The notes under the pieces were generated by a model. That model was not told where the DNA came from, searched no databases, and was given only the letters and a program-made list of their open reading frames with translations. Below are positions 44,794 to 57,060 of a DNA stretch of 64,000 bases, in pieces (position 1 is the first letter of the stretch; the number at the start of each line of letters is the position of its first letter). The position numbers and the translations under genes were made by a program. Location: assembly GCF_019112545.1 (NCBI RefSeq), contig NW_025064918.1:1-64000 (forward strand). Reading direction: 5' to 3'. The stretch is from Guyanagaster necrorhizus (lineage: Eukaryota; Basidiomycota; Agaricomycetes; Agaricales; Physalacriaceae).

Positions 44794-45160
44794 GATAAAA
44801 ATTTTCAACTCAAGGGTTTCAGTTCAAATATACTGTTAAGAACATGCCAATCAAGTGAGCTTGCATGCACACATGGAGACCAGTGGAGTGCATGGGCATC
44901 AATGAAGCTATTGGCAATGTCACCCTTGAGTCAGAGCCTAAGGATCTGGATGGACAGAATGGAGTTCTGTCAGAGAAGCAAACAGGAGTATCCTTTGGAG
45001 CAGAATATGACAGACAAGGTAGGGAGGAGTTGAAGTGAGTGCAAAGTGTAGATGGCTTATCCAAGTTGATATTTGAACTGAGTAGTTATGATGATATACA
45101 TGGCTTTATATACTAATAGTAGCTAATTTTGAGTCAGGTTCTGTTGGGTTCTGGTGTCAA

Positions 45161-45173
45161 TATTTGCTACCAA
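45161..45173 (-). promoter_or_regulatory. Possible tRNA-type primer-binding site of element B
   Basis: The minus strand reads ttggtagcaaata about 370 bp upstream of the Gag start, resembling the TGGTA(G/T)CA start common to tRNA-primed elements. No LTR end could be confirmed beside it, so this is a weak call. Confidence 0.3.
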
Positions 45174-45329
45174 GTTTAGGGTCTAGATATTACAATGTGA
45201 AATACAGATATGAAATGATAATGGTGAAATAAAATTAGTAGATAATGGAAAGTGGCCAGAGTCCAGTGGGTAGCATAGTTGAATTCATGGTGACACAGAG
45301 GCTGGCAGCATGTGCATAACAGCTACTGC

Positions 45330-45560
45330 TTCTCTCTTGGATCAGAACTGATGTCATAGAATACTAAGTGACAGTAGACTGTAGCCCTGTCTTCATGTGA
45401 AGCAGAATACATGGCTGCATGTGAGACTACAAAAGAAGCTATCTGAATTTGAGTGTTGTTAAAATGTTTGAGACTTGAATATGACCAGACCACCATAATA
45501 AATTGTGACAACAATAGTGCCATAAGTCTCTCAGAAGATCTATTGCACCACACCATGGTT
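45330..45560 (+). pseudogene. copia RNase H fragment
   Basis: The plus-strand reading TVALSSCEAEYMAACETTKE and IINCDNNSAISLSEDLLHH is the conserved copia RNase H core. Both ends are truncated and stops occur upstream. The long minus-strand ORF here (45323-45685) is its shadow. Confidence 0.7.
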
Positions 45561-46319
45561 TCATAGGCACCAAATTTTGGTTTTTCTGGCTCTAGATCCA
45601 CCACAGCATCAAGAGAGCTGAGCAGTAAGTATCTCACTTTTAAAATGAAAACTGCTCCCCCACCTCTGCTCAAGCAATGGAACATCTATACAATCTGCTC
45701 AGGGATCCACTGTGTGATCAATAATCTATGAGCAGTGACAGACAGCTGTCCACTGTCCACCCCTTCTTTATGTCTAGTGCATAATGTTTAATGGTACATC
45801 TGCATTCAGAGGCAGATGTTTATCAGCTAGAGCATGTACACAGATGGATACTTCATCTGACCAGGGGTGGATTGATCATTGACCATGGATAGCCTTATAA
45901 AGCTATTCAAGAAGGCACTGAATATGGAAGGTGTAGCTGATTTGATCACAGAAAGTGGACCTGCAGAGCAGACTGGTAGTACCATGCTGGTATGAGTCAG
46001 ATGAGATCAAAAATGATGGTCTAGGTGCTCATAAAAGCTATAGCTGATAAGAGAACAGGCCTCTGGGCTCTCAGTATTTAAAGGAGAACCTTATAGATAG
46101 AAAGGAGACCAATTTTTATGGTATAAAGCTAAGGAATAGGATTCTGCTAGTCTCCAACAAGTAGAAGCCACAAGCAGACAGCTTGGAGCAATTCTTGAAT
46201 TTCTCCCCTGCTTTCTCTATATCCTGCTCATGTTCTGCCTATCTGCTCTCAAAGTGGATGCTAGAGCTTATTCTACCAATGAGCTCTTGTTCTAGGCAGA
46301 TTCTATCAGATCTGCTCTA
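45561..46319. other. Gene-free decayed stretch
   Basis: No recognisable domain, LTR pair or ORF. CpG-poor, with a TATA-like tatttaaagg near 46076. Probably old transposon or host DNA. Confidence 0.4.
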
Positions 46320-46836
46320 TGTTATGATTTTTCCTATTTTCTTTTCTTTTTCCTTGATTTATTCAGGATTGACCCCTATTTCTGCTTAGTCAGGGCACCT
46401 AGACTGGCACCTAGGATCGTGGGAAGGCTTAGTCAGCAGCCTCGCCCCAATTCTACTGTGCCTGCTGTGAAGCCTCACAGCAGCATAATAGCAGAGCACC
46501 ACCTTTTCTTATTGGTGCAGCAGTAACAGCAGAACAATACCCTTTTGTCTTGTGCAGCAGTAACAGCAGTAACAGCACAACAACAGACAATACTCTTTTG
46601 TAGGTAGATTATACTTAGAATGATAAGGATTTAGTATATAAGTAGTGTAGCTCTTGCTGTAGTAGCCTCAGCTTTGAGCTAAAGTTTCTTCTTCACCATC
46701 TACTCTCAAGTGACTTGCAACTGCCTTGATCACACAATGCCAACAATGCATCAGTGAACTCTAACAGTCTAACCTGAAGTGCAAGGTCCTGTTAGTTTAT
46801 CATGTGTTATTGGTCACATGGAATTTAGGCTTAACA
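46320..46836 (+). mobile_element. Solo chromovirus LTR
   Basis: 517 bp, TGTTATG to CTTAACA, plus orientation, with the agctttgagctaaag word near 46671. The flanks CTCTA (46315-46319) and CTCTG (46837-46841) are a duplication with one transition. Confidence 0.85.
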
Positions 46837-46869
46837 CTCTGAACAAGCTGGGTTTCCTCCTTGTGGTTA

Positions 46870-47129
46870 TAAAAGAACTTGCAAGAGCAGATACATCTTT
46901 CTTGCATCAGGAAGTTTGCTATCCTTACACTGTCTCTCCATTCAAGAGTCAAGCACATCAATATCAAATACCATTTTATTTCTGAACATGTTGAAAACAA
47001 AAAAGTCAGACTCAGCTATGTTAATACCAAGCACAATATTGCCAATTACTTTACCAAAGCTCTGGATACCATAAGCTTCATATGCCTGAGAGGGTATATG
47101 GGGTTGTGGGAGTAGAAGTTGAGGAGGAG
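46870..47129 (+). pseudogene. copia RNase H end and polypurine tract
   Basis: 46879-47115 reads SRVKHINIKYHFISEHVENK and HNIANYFTKALDTISFI, ending RGYMGLWE: the C-terminus of copia RNase H. The purine tract gttgaggaggag abuts the LTR at 47130. The remainder of this copia element is not in the window. Confidence 0.75.
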
Positions 47130-47453
47130 TGTTGGCATCCTATTGTTCTTGAGACAATGGGTGTCAGATACACTAAGGACAAATGATTTACCTTGCTCAT
47201 AGAAATTACATTGTCCATAAGGTGGCAAATGCCACTCAGTTGCAGTAGTATAAATACCTCATATATATCTAGAGCTATCTCAGTCAATTATGCTATAAGC
47301 CTCAGACTGAGGTACATATCTCTCTATTTCTTTGCATTTACATATACTTATTATTCTTGTAGATATATATTATCTAGGTACAAGAATAGAGTCAATTGTG
47401 CTATAAGCTCTAGACTGAGATATATATTATCTAAGAGTTGGTTTCTCAGACAT
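47130..47453 (+). repeat. 3' LTR of a plus-strand copia remnant (right end approximate)
   Basis: It starts tgttggcatcc directly after the purine tract, with a TATA-like gtataaatacc near 47250. Inside is a degenerate duplication: agtcaattatgctataagcc near 47281 and agtcaattgtgctataagct near 47390. The right end is set at cagaca by inspection only. Confidence 0.5.
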
Positions 47454-49021
47454 AAAGGTGCAAGTAGGTGGTAGTAAAAGAGTGAGCTCAGAAGCTCAGA
47501 AAGCCATCAATTCTTGAGCATCACTATTTTTCTTCATCTTTATTGTGGTCATCTCTTTCTAAATAGAGTATACACGCCTCTATCTGTTCTTTCTCATCAC
47601 AGCCAGTCTCTGTTTGTCTTCACAACCAAAGCATCAGACTCTAGATCCTGTCAGCTGCCTTTTTCAGGGTGTAGGCAGTACTAACACTATAAAGTCACAA
47701 CTGAATATCCAAATCCTTATGTCTGTTTTCTTGGCTCAGGGACTTCATCAATTAATCTCCATACAGATGCATAAAGTATGTGGATCTAATGGCAGAAGAG
47801 AAACTAGTAAGACTGTGCTACAGTTTTCAGTCAATTAATTTGCAAAAGATGGACCAAATCCAATCACACTCTAATGACCATTTGTATGGTACAGTATACA
47901 GTTGTTCTATCACCATCAAGAGCTCTGACAGATGGCCATACAATATCATAATATGGCTAACATTTTTACTGACTCTTAATCTTATCTGGAGCCTGTTTCA
48001 GAGGAAATTTATCATGCAAAATAACCATGGGTACTTTTATCACTTTCATTCCTTTGCAGTTTGGCTACTTTTTATGATCTATCAATTTCTCATCTATGTT
48101 TAGGGCAACACTCTTTTCTTTGAATTTTAGACATCTCTAACCTCACATTAGTAGACAGCTGTAAAGTACCCATACCAACACTGACAAGACTCTCAAACTC
48201 AGCATATGGCATGATATATAGGTAGTTCTGTGACCATCTGTGATCATGGCTTTATAGCCATATACTGTGTATGGTATGGTGTACTGCTCTAGAAACTAGT
48301 ACTGACTTCAGATCATTCTTAGCACTAAGGGAATCAGATGGAGATCAATTCCAGGTGAGTTGATTACCTTGTTAGATTTTTTTAGTGCTGAGATTGGTCA
48401 GCAACCTTTTTCCACTCCATATACCATATACCACTGAAAAAACACACAAATTTTTGTGATCTCAATAAATTTTTGCATCTTGACTTTGTTTTCTAGATGA
48501 TTTCAGGATATTTCTGAACAGAAGAATATCACATTGTGGAAGAGCAGAAGATCAACCCTGAGTCTGTGACTTCATAGTACTTGGATGGCAAGTATACATA
48601 TCTCATTTACTTGTGAATTTAGATGAGAAAAATGTGGATATATTTATGTTCTCTCTGCAGAGCATGAATGAGATTTACTTTGATGGATTATTCTATCTCA
48701 AATTATTAGGCAATATCACCTTCTGACATACCTGTGAGTTTCTTATTTTCTTGAAACCTAAGTGGTGATGATCATATGGTCCAATATTCATGTATGCAGC
48801 AGACCTTACACATGCTCTTATCAAGGAGTGTGAAAGCTCATGCTTTGATGCACCCATGTGCATGTTTCATATTTGAATAAGCAAAGAGCACAGCAGATGA
48901 TGCAAGAAAATGTAGTGATTCTATTGTAGACATAGTCCTTCTCATATGTCTGATGATAGTCGGTTTAGGCAATGGGCCAACTGTCTGCCTGAAATCTGGT
49001 ATCCATCCTTCAAGCATCATC
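47454..49021. other. CpG-poor stretch without a recognised gene
   Basis: Contains at 47503-47680 a decayed relative of 55910-56100 (see findings). Beyond that only short open frames with no recognised domain. CpG sites become frequent again right at about 49030. Confidence 0.4.
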
Positions 49022-51745
49022 TTAAATAGTCCCACGTGATAGTTCGCGACGAAGCCGCACATACTTTTTTCGTCCTTGCGAGGTATTTGGCAAGTTCTTG
49101 ATTGCCTGCAAAAGCTTTCTTCTCTGCTCCTCCACATCAATATGCCACTCTTCTCCGCACTGTGTCTGGTCTGTTAGAAAATCGTAGAGAGACTGATGAA
49201 TAACCTGAAGCTGCCCCTGGGGTGAAACATGTACAACACTCCTCAACTTTGCTAACACCACCTCTGCCGAAGGATCTCCGGGCAAGAAAACCAAATCGTC
49301 CAGCATCCGAATGGTGACTTGACCAGGCACAACTATAAGAGCCCCTAGCACACCACGAATGCAACATCTGATGTCCTTATCCTTCTCAAGTTTACCTGAA
49401 ACCATGACGCGAAGAGTTGTCCGATACAAAGCTGTTAAGGTATCAAATGCGATCTGGGAGGTTTTGGCGTTCAAGAGTTCTCGAAGTCGAGATTCACAGG
49501 GAAATTCAGCCAGGAAACTGCAAACAGTGACAGCCCAGATAAACAAGCCGTTCGCTCTTTCACTAAGCTTTTCCACAGCACTTTGTGATTCGCATACGTT
49601 CTGGAATGCCCCAGCATCGTTGTTAAGCAGCTGATCCTTGTATATAACGTTAAGTTGGACGTCAACGTATAGCCGTATATCTCGAATCACGTCCTCTGAC
49701 GAGGTGTCCAAAGTAATCAGGGTCATAGTCTTTTGTGTCTGAAATACTCGAGTGATGCTTTCGATAGGCCGGCTCGATACAATGAGCCGCATAAAGGGCA
49801 GCATGGACCCAAAGCCCTCCGCTAGGATTCCAAGCATATCTCTCGAAATCTCCGAACATTCATCCAAGGCATCTATGATAACCACCACGGGATGCTCCTT
49901 CGACAAATTGGGGACAGATATCAATGGCTCCTGAAGAAGGACTCGGAACTGATCTCGTATAGACGATGATGGGACCGCCTCTGAAACCCAACGGAACCTT
50001 TGAACAGCATGGGAAATAGCGCTTGCGACATCATCATCAAACATACAAAGCGAGTATGCGATGGTAGTTATGAGTTTGGATGAATTTGAGAATTCTTTTC
50101 GATCACAGCGAATGAAGGCACCGAGGCGGCTGCGACTTCCAGAGCGGATCACAAGCTGCTCGTATAAGGTACCCATAAGGGAACTCTTGCCCGTTCCAGC
50201 CATGCCTTTGCACCAGAGTGTGCCCCCATCACATCTCTCGATCCAAGTCATTACTTCGTCGATGACTCGTAGACGCGTGCCTTGTAAGCATGTCGACTTC
50301 GGACCAAGTTTTATGGCCATAGGCGGTCGCAACATGCGAAGAGTTGTCTTGATTTCTGAAGTTGTCATCAGTTTCTAATTCCAAGCAATATTAAGCATCA
50401 CCTACGCTGATGTTTATGTCCAGCCAATTCGGCTACGAAGGCTTCCTTTGAGATTTCTAGATGGAGTTTCTTGATAAGGTCGTCGAATTTCTGCTGTATT
50501 CTTTTGATGTCGCCTGATAGATTTCTATTGATTATCCGCCCTGGATAATGTATAGGGTCAAACAAGTAGAGAGAAGGAGACCCAGATATACCTGTGAAAC
50601 TTTTCTTGGCATAGCTCTCAATGAACTTAGCGCATTGAATTGTCTGCTCAAAGAGCGCATTGTAGATTGGGCGGAGATTGTTGATATGGAGCAGGACTTC
50701 ATTGTTACTGGCCTGTTCATAAGCCTGTAGCATAATCGCATGGAGATCGACAACGAGCTGGTCCATATCAATCTGATATCTCAATATCTACGAAATATAT
50801 TAGCCTTCACAGAAGGAATATTACGACACCAGATCATCACAGAACGAAACTGACATCAATCCCCATAGAAATGATACTCCAAGCCACCTTTGCGGCAGGG
50901 TGAGCCTAGTTTCCGGAGGGATGGATTTTAGTGATATCATAATTTTATTAAAGTCTTTTGCACGCACCTCCGTTAGTATGTCTATCATCCTTTTGACAGC
51001 CCCCACACCATTAAGAAGAGCGCTATGTCTACTAACACGCTCTTTGGGCCTCTTAAAGTCTTTAACAACAAACTTCGCGACCTTTTCTTGATCCGACGAG
51101 TAAGCTATTTTTAGCGACACTGTCGGCATTGGGCGCACTGAGGTCGGACCGAAGAGCAAGAGCGGTTCATCTACAAACATGTGGTGTCAACGTTTGCGCC
51201 CGGATATCAGATTCATTGATCACGAACATACCGTCTCTGTTCTCATCGAATATCTCGGTAATTGGTATCTCTGCGCTACCAAGAAGCCTATGGAACAGCA
51301 GCGGAAATTTACGAGGAGTGTAGAGCTTCAAGACAACCATTGTCGATGGACTGAGTGGACCTCTGCACATGAAACGATATCAGACGAGTACTCCTGTTTT
51401 TCACCTCCACGTACAGCGGCATCCTGGGGGACCAGCTTGCTTTTGACTCCGAAGGGGGGGAGAGACATCTAACAGTGTCGGTCTTATAGACGAATTTATC
51501 ACTGGTTGTGAGCATCAAGTAAACGCGGGTAACATCCGTGAACAAGATCCATTGCAGTTCCACATCTGTTTATGAGAGACAATGAGCGAAATAGATATCC
51601 ACTATAATTAGGGACGCGCCTTCGATGACATGAAACTTGTCACTGTCACTGACTAGCATTAGATACGGAAATGTCGATTGAAAAAAAGGTAGAAAGAACA
51701 CCTCTCGTCGTAAGGCATGAGATTCGATATTCAATGGTTGTCGTC
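49022..51745 (-). CDS. NLR-like protein 1: C2-like domain, helical domain, NACHT
   Basis: Exons inferred on the minus strand from GT/AG sites and matching phases: 51745-51654, 51565-51415, 51362-51232, 51170-50968, 50905-50855, 50787-50592, 50540-50406, 50355-49022, giving about 763 readable residues. The true first exon is not found. The N-terminal C2-like domain aligns with that of the neighbour gene, followed by a helical segment (QTIQCAKFIESYAKK) and NACHT. Walker A is GMAGTGKSSL (about 50175-50205) and Walker B VVVIIDALDEC (about 49860-49893), with SRPIESI after it. The family are signal-transducing ATPases implicated in fungal self/non-self or innate recognition. It ends after DFLTDQTQCGEEW with no WD40, ankyrin or TPR repeats. 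It keeps normal CpG. Confidence 0.82.
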
Positions 51746-52145
51746 CTGGGGCAACAAGACTTCCCACCTTCCCAACATGCGGTGACCGTCCGAGTTGAAC
51801 ACACTCTTGATGACATAAATAGAAGTGATGGCAGAACACTGACCACGCTGATTCCGGCTAAGTGATATCATAAGATCTTTGATATGACCGGTGACCGAGA
51901 GGTCTTCGTTTATTGTCCTATCGCAGCTACCTTGACCTAAGCGTCTATGCCATTTCTGGCCCAATAGATATATCAACTGTCTGCGCAACAAGAATCAACG
52001 AGAGTAACTACTAACTAACCGCATTCAAAAAACTCCTTTATCCAATGAACGCACAATACCGGCGACATCAGAGAGATGGAACAGGTTTATTGGTCACATG
52101 CACGCACCAAAGAGCAGGAGTATATGCTTCATGTGGTAGTTAACC
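51746..52145. other. Spacer between the two NACHT genes
   Basis: About 400 bp. It probably holds the first exon and promoter of NLR-like gene 1 and the 3' UTR of gene 2. No motif could be assigned. ORFs reading through 51731-51991 are not supported by similarity to the paralogue. Confidence 0.4.
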
Positions 52146-54506
52146 CTAATAACAGGACAAACGTTCATCAAAGACCTTTTTCCGCTCCTCCACGTCGATA
52201 TACCATTCTTCACCACATCGGTCCCGGTCCCGTAGGAAGTCATAAAAAGACATATCGAAAAACCTGGCAAAGCCATCCAACGACACTTGAACGACAGCAC
52301 CCAGATCCGCCAGGATAAGGTATGCTGGCGGGTCACCGGGCACAAGTACGAGATCGTCAAGAATTTCAGCAGTCATCCCTTCAGATCTTCTCGGAATCAT
52401 GATGGCGCCTAACACTGTGCAGATACAGCGCCTGATGACGTCCTTGTCTTCATCAGCTTCTGCCACAATCAAAGACAGTATAGCTTTGTAGAGATTCGCG
52501 ATGGAATCTGTACAATCGGTGAGGATTTCCAGACCCAGGAGCGTTTGAAGTCTAGTTATAGTTGGAAATTCGCGTATGAATCTGCACGCAGTTACTGCCC
52601 AGACGAAAGAGCCGTTTGCCCGTTTACTAAGCCCTTCAACTGCAATCAGCGCTTCGCACATCCTCTGCAAGGTATCCGGTGCATGGCGCGCTTCCTGATC
52701 AGCGAATATGGAAGAGAGCTGATGATCGATGTAATATCGAATGTCACGACGAGTCGCCTCCGACGACGTGTCCAATGTGATCGGTGTTATACCGGAGTGG
52801 GAAAATGCCCAGACTATGCTTTCTAGAGGACGGCTCGCAATGACCATTCGCATGAAAGGAAGTCTTGATCCAAATCCATTTGCGAGAACAGCGAGCAGTT
52901 CGTCTGACGGGTTACATTCATCCAATCCATCGATGATAACAACCAGTGGCCCTTCATCAGCCAAGACCGGTACACTCCGCAACGGCTGCTCGATCAGCAG
53001 TTCGAACCGCTCCTTCTCGGAAGACGCGAGGGATGGGCTGCCGTGGGCAACTAGCGAAATGGCCATACCGATGCGGTTATCAGACATGCCAAGTAAGTAA
53101 GCAATGGTGGTAATCAGTTTCGACGAGTCTGGAGATTCCATGCGATCGTAGCGAATGAAGGCACCAAGGCGCTTCCGCCCGCTCGCATTAATAGCAAGCT
53201 CACGCAAGGTACCCATCAGCGAACTCTTTCCTGACCCAGATACGCCATTAACCCATAAGACGCCGCCGCTGCACTCTGCAATCCAAGACATGAGAGCATT
53301 GATGGTCTGCCCACGCGTCCCTCGCAAGCATGTCGACTTGGGACCGAGCTGAGGGAATACTCGAAGATGATCAAGCTGCCCCCGCATGACTGAACCATGT
53401 AAACCATGTAAATGAATGATCCGCTTCTAGGATCAGCCAAATCACATACCTAGTCGGTTAATCGGCACTTGCACGCCCAGGGTGACGACCTCAACTTCCT
53501 TTGTAATGGTAGATTGGAACAGATTATCCATGGCCATGAATCCTTCTCGAAATTTCACTGCCTTGTCCAAAAGCTGAGCACTCAAGGGATGCTCTAAAGA
53601 GATAATTACATTAAAAGTTCAGATAACAGTTTTATTATACGCACCCACAGTAATTTTCCTCGCGTAGCCCTCGATGAAAAGGGTGCATTCAATTGTTTGC
53701 CTGATGAGGGCTTGACGACAAGAACGTATGACTTCGGCATTCTCTTTCTCTTCCGCACGGCTCGCTGAAACATACGCAGAAAACATGGCTTTATAGAGAT
53801 CGACGACGACTTTGTTCGACTCCTTGTTCTTCCTCAATATCTGCATCGACTTAGAACACTCCGAATGCTCTTCACGAGGAATGACTTACGTCGATTCCCT
53901 TTGACAAGAAACACCAGGCGATGTCGGCGACAAAATCGACCTGGTTAATGTCAGCTCTCAGCAATACAAAGTCACCGGTCATTCATCGTACGTACCTCTC
54001 GAAGATCTTTCATCATGGTTTTAACCGAGACTACGCGGATGTCGTCAGAGTAGGATATCCTGAAGGATGCTATAGTCGGTGATGTGGAGCTATCGTGGAA
54101 AATTGGAAAGGTTTTATCTGAAGATCAGAAGAGTCAGTCACATAATGATCGTGTTGAAAACGAACTCACAATCGTTCTCTTCTTCGAAAAAGTCTGAAAT
54201 CGTCTTCTCAGTAGACCCTAACACCTCGAGCCAAAACGGGTGACGCCTATAAAGTATCAGCTTAACCTCCGTTGACGTGTCTATATTGTCCCTGGTGTAG
54301 GATTAATATGATGGCATCGCTCCTCTTAATGTACAGACTCACAAGCTAAGATTGACCAACCACCTCGGGGTAGCATCGGGGCTAACGCTGATCGTAGGAT
54401 AAGACCGGACAACGCCGCCAACGACGACTTTCAGGGTCAGTCTCAAAACCTTTGTCGAAGGTCCAAGGTCGTGTACTTCGATATCTGTAGCAGTTCTAGA
54501 AACCAT
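52146..54506 (-). CDS. NLR-like protein 2: C2-like domain, helical domain, NACHT
   Basis: Seven exons inferred on the minus strand: 54506-54343, 54291-54170, 54117-53996, 53940-53890, 53840-53645, 53593-53450, 53389-52146. They sum to 2043 nt, a clean 680-residue frame. The C2-like domain is at about residues 1-110, the helical segment (QTIECTLFIEGYARK) at about 155-265, and NACHT begins near 300 with Walker A GVSGSGKSS (about 315-322), Walker B VVIIDGLDEC and SRPLESI. Exon sizes 51 and 196 nt recur exactly in gene 1, so the two are tandem duplicates. It ends soon after RDRCGEEWYIDVEE with no repeat domain. Start chosen as the first ATG of the C2 exon; an upstream exon is possible. Confidence 0.85.
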
Positions 54507-54714
54507 GACTGCCTGTACATTTAGGAAGACCAACCTTTTATAAAGCGCGGTTCAAAACTATGTCGTGTAAGAAACGGTACAAATACTTCGGCGGATGGAC
54601 TCACGATATGTCTTCCACCATGGTGACTGATCGTCCGATACTGAAGAGGATGGATCGGCAACACGCGGTCAACCCGAAGCACTGTGCACGTGAGCTACCT
54701 GCGAGAGAATTCCT

Positions 54715-55021
54715 TCACGGGCTGCCGTGTTCGGCAAAAATTATGTAGCTAGTCAAGGTCTTAATGTGGTCGTAGAATCGTGGGTGCAGTATTGGGCCTT
54801 TAAACTTGACGGATTTTCGGTGGCGGTAGCGAGACACACTGTTGGTTCGGGGACTGTAGGCATCTTTGCGGCTTCGATGACGCTGCCTGTAAGGAAATAT
54901 TAGCACAAATCTACGACAGGAAAGAAACAAGGCTGACGCACCATTTCCGGTATCGTAGACTGGCGACCGCCCAAGAATCGTGGATGACATAGAAGTTTTG
55001 AAGATGCACAACGGCGCTCAT
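54715..55021 (-). CDS. Hypothetical small protein, two-exon model
   Basis: A minus-strand ATG at 55021 opens MSAVVHLQNFYVIHDSWAVA. Removing a putative intron (gtgcgtcagcc to ccttacag, about 54896-54943) leads to a basic segment and FKGPILHPRFYDHIKTLTSY, ending at 54715. No family recognised. Location upstream of the NACHT pair and normal CpG content suggest host DNA, but coding status is uncertain. Confidence 0.3.
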
Positions 55022-55275
55022 ACTGAAGAATCGAGTTGTCTGCACGTCGGACTGATGAGAGAAATGTTATAAGCCGTGAGGATATGCGTTAGGATGACGG
55101 ACGTACAATGTTCGGGGTGAGGACACCACATTGACGAACCCGACCAGCTCTCTGGTGTTCTTTTTTTTGCTTTTTTCCTTTTTTTGGAGGGGGGGAAGCA
55201 GATACCATTCGCAACTGACCAAGTCAGCCCGTTATAGTGCTCAGAGATACGGGAATCTGAGCCGTTCAGAGACCA

Positions 55276-55470
55276 CTACCAAGAAAATGCTTTTACGCAC
55301 GGTTCCAAACCAATGTAGGACACGGGTCGGGTCATCGCAAACGTCCACGTAGACAATTCCTCACCAACTCCTCCCTGGAATTCTTCTCCACTGTCCAGCC
55401 GTAATTTTGTCTTCCAAGAGTTGAGCGTAACTTCAGGAATGATAGCAACGGTGCCTGAATGATAATGCAA
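55276..55470 (-). CDS. Hypothetical exon or gene fragment
   Basis: A minus-strand open frame including GTVAIIPEVTLNSWKTKLRL and RPVSYIGLEPCVKAFSW, preceded by an intron-like acceptor (cattcag near 55455). Composition looks protein-like and is CpG-normal, but upstream exon phases tried by eye did not join cleanly. No family recognised. Confidence 0.3.
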   Translation of the reverse strand: MHYHSGTVAIIPEVTLNSWKTKLRLDSGEEFQGGVGEELSTWTFAMTRPVSYIGLEPCVKAFSW

Positions 55471-55909
55471 ATGGGATACTGGTTAGTTCTCTTGAGCAGA
55501 AGAATCGACTTTGAACATACTGCTAAATGAGCATGACCGTTCATGGCACATACAATTGCTTGCCTGCCTCTACCTCAGGACGGCATTTCTGAGTAAAAGG
55601 TCTGCCATCATCAAGGGAAACAGCAAGTATAGTGCACCAGCATCCTTCAGAAGTCATCCTAGGCTATCCAAGAAGACAGCGTACAACCGTATCCACGAAA
55701 ATTAAACTCGAACGTGAATTCGTCGTTCGGCGAATAGTCGGACGCGCTGTGACAAAGGTCGAGCCAGTGGCCCCAAAAGATTCATGCTACGCGTAAAACG
55801 TCTGTGGTAATTCGAATGTGGTCGAACAGGTAAGAACAGCGCGTAAAGGTGGCGGTAGGTGGCGGTGTGGTGGTAAGGAGGAGAGCCCAGAAACTTGCCA
55901 TTTCGGGAC

Positions 55910-56100
55910 GCCATCAATTCTTGTTTCAAACTCCCATGTTGGACAGCACGCCGTTCCCTTGAGCATCGCTATCTTTTGTTATTTTTGTTGCTATCCTCTA
56001 CTGCATGTATGCGCCTTTGTTCAGTGCTTCTTCGACTCACAGCCGGCCACTGTTTTCTTCCAACCAAAGCAATCAAGCGTGTCAGCCGCCTTCGCGCTGG
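55910..56100 (+). repeat. CpG-rich relative of the 47.5-kb sequence
   Basis: Shares with 47503-47680 the ordered words gccatcaattctt, gagcatc(g/a)ctat, ctcacagcc(g/a)g, ctgttt(t/g)tcttc, aaccaaagca and gtcagc(c/t)gcctt. The copy here has about 38 extra bases after attctt and retains many CG where the other has TG or CA. Its nature (repeat or gene part) is unknown. Confidence 0.5.
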
Positions 56101-56148
56101 CGATCATGATGGAAAATTGACAGTGTGGGCCCTGATGATGAACTGCAG

Positions 56149-56346
56149 TTATCCCAGTTCTTGTGCGTCGCTTCTCTTGACACAAAGACCTTTTCTAATT
56201 TCCTTATAGATGACCATTTGCACAGCAGAAGCCATTCCTTTATCACCTCCTGACTCCAGATCGCCTACATCAATAATGGGGACAACCGTTCCATCTTTGA
56301 GGAAGAGAAACCGTGATGATTGTACCGGCGGAGGATCTGGAGCCAT
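56149..56346 (-). CDS. Hypothetical 65-residue protein or exon
   Basis: Minus strand, MAPDPPPVQSSRFLFLKDGT then VVPIIDVGDLESGGDKGMAS, ending DAQELG. No family recognised. A larger spliced gene is possible. It lies in CpG-normal DNA. Confidence 0.3.
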   Translation of the reverse strand: MAPDPPPVQSSRFLFLKDGTVVPIIDVGDLESGGDKGMASAVQMVIYKEIRKGLCVKRSDAQELG

Positions 56347-57060
56347 GAAACACTGTTAAATGCGAACTGGTGTGTCGTGTGTATGCATAGTGAAGCTTTG
56401 ATCCGGTCCTCTTCTTCCTTCCCAGTTCTCAAGAACAAATAGCCCGCTTCGGAAGGTACATCCCAGACTCTTCTCTTTAAGTTCGCATCTGACTATAACG
56501 TATACAGGCACTGACTGCCCTGCAAGGTGCCAAAATTAGTCACGACTCCAGTCTTGCAATACTTTTCTGTGTTTCAGACTTGGGGTGTTTTCAATCTTAT
56601 CTTCAGACTTCCTATCAACGATTGCAGCCGTTTTCTTAGTGTTTTCGAAGAAATGATGTCGTGGTGTTATACAAGATGTGAGATATGCATTCGTCTGTTC
56701 GGTTCATCCAGATCATCTTTACTTATTCATTCTGCCGATTTATCAGAGAGGCTCGCATTCCTTATATTTGTCGTACATTTATTACATCTGTTTGTTAGCC
56801 GAACAAGCCAACGCACCAATATTGAACCGGTGAACAGGCCTTACCCGTACATGCAAAAGTTGCGCTGATGCTCGAAGATTCTACATTACCCACTTAGCTA
56901 CAATTATGGAACAGTAGTAGAACTTACTAGAATACCTGTAGAGGTATATAAGTTCTGTAGTCGTACCTCTAATAACAAGTTCTTCATCCCTCCATTCCCC
57001 TACTGCTGCCAGTACTGTTGTTACATTGAAAGCACAGGGCTGGAATCAAAAAGTGTGAAA
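56347..57060. other. Stretch with no supported gene
   Basis: A plus-strand ORF at 56527-56868 has no recognisable domain and unlikely composition. Near 56925-56960 there is a TATA-like tagaggtatataagttc. An old LTR is conceivable but no partner or duplication was found. CpG becomes rare from about 57060. Confidence 0.35.

Noticed and set aside
45323..45685. 120-residue minus-strand open frame
   Set aside because: The plus strand carries the copia RNase H core (LSSCEAEYMAACETT), so the minus frame is a shadow.
49022..49140. Extension of NLR-like gene 1 into the minus-strand frame at 48838-49140
   Set aside because: That frame overlaps the NACHT exon out of phase and runs into CpG-poor DNA; no splice site pair supports joining it.
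56527..56868. 113-residue plus-strand ORF as a gene
   Set aside because: No domain, unusual composition, no intron or similarity support.
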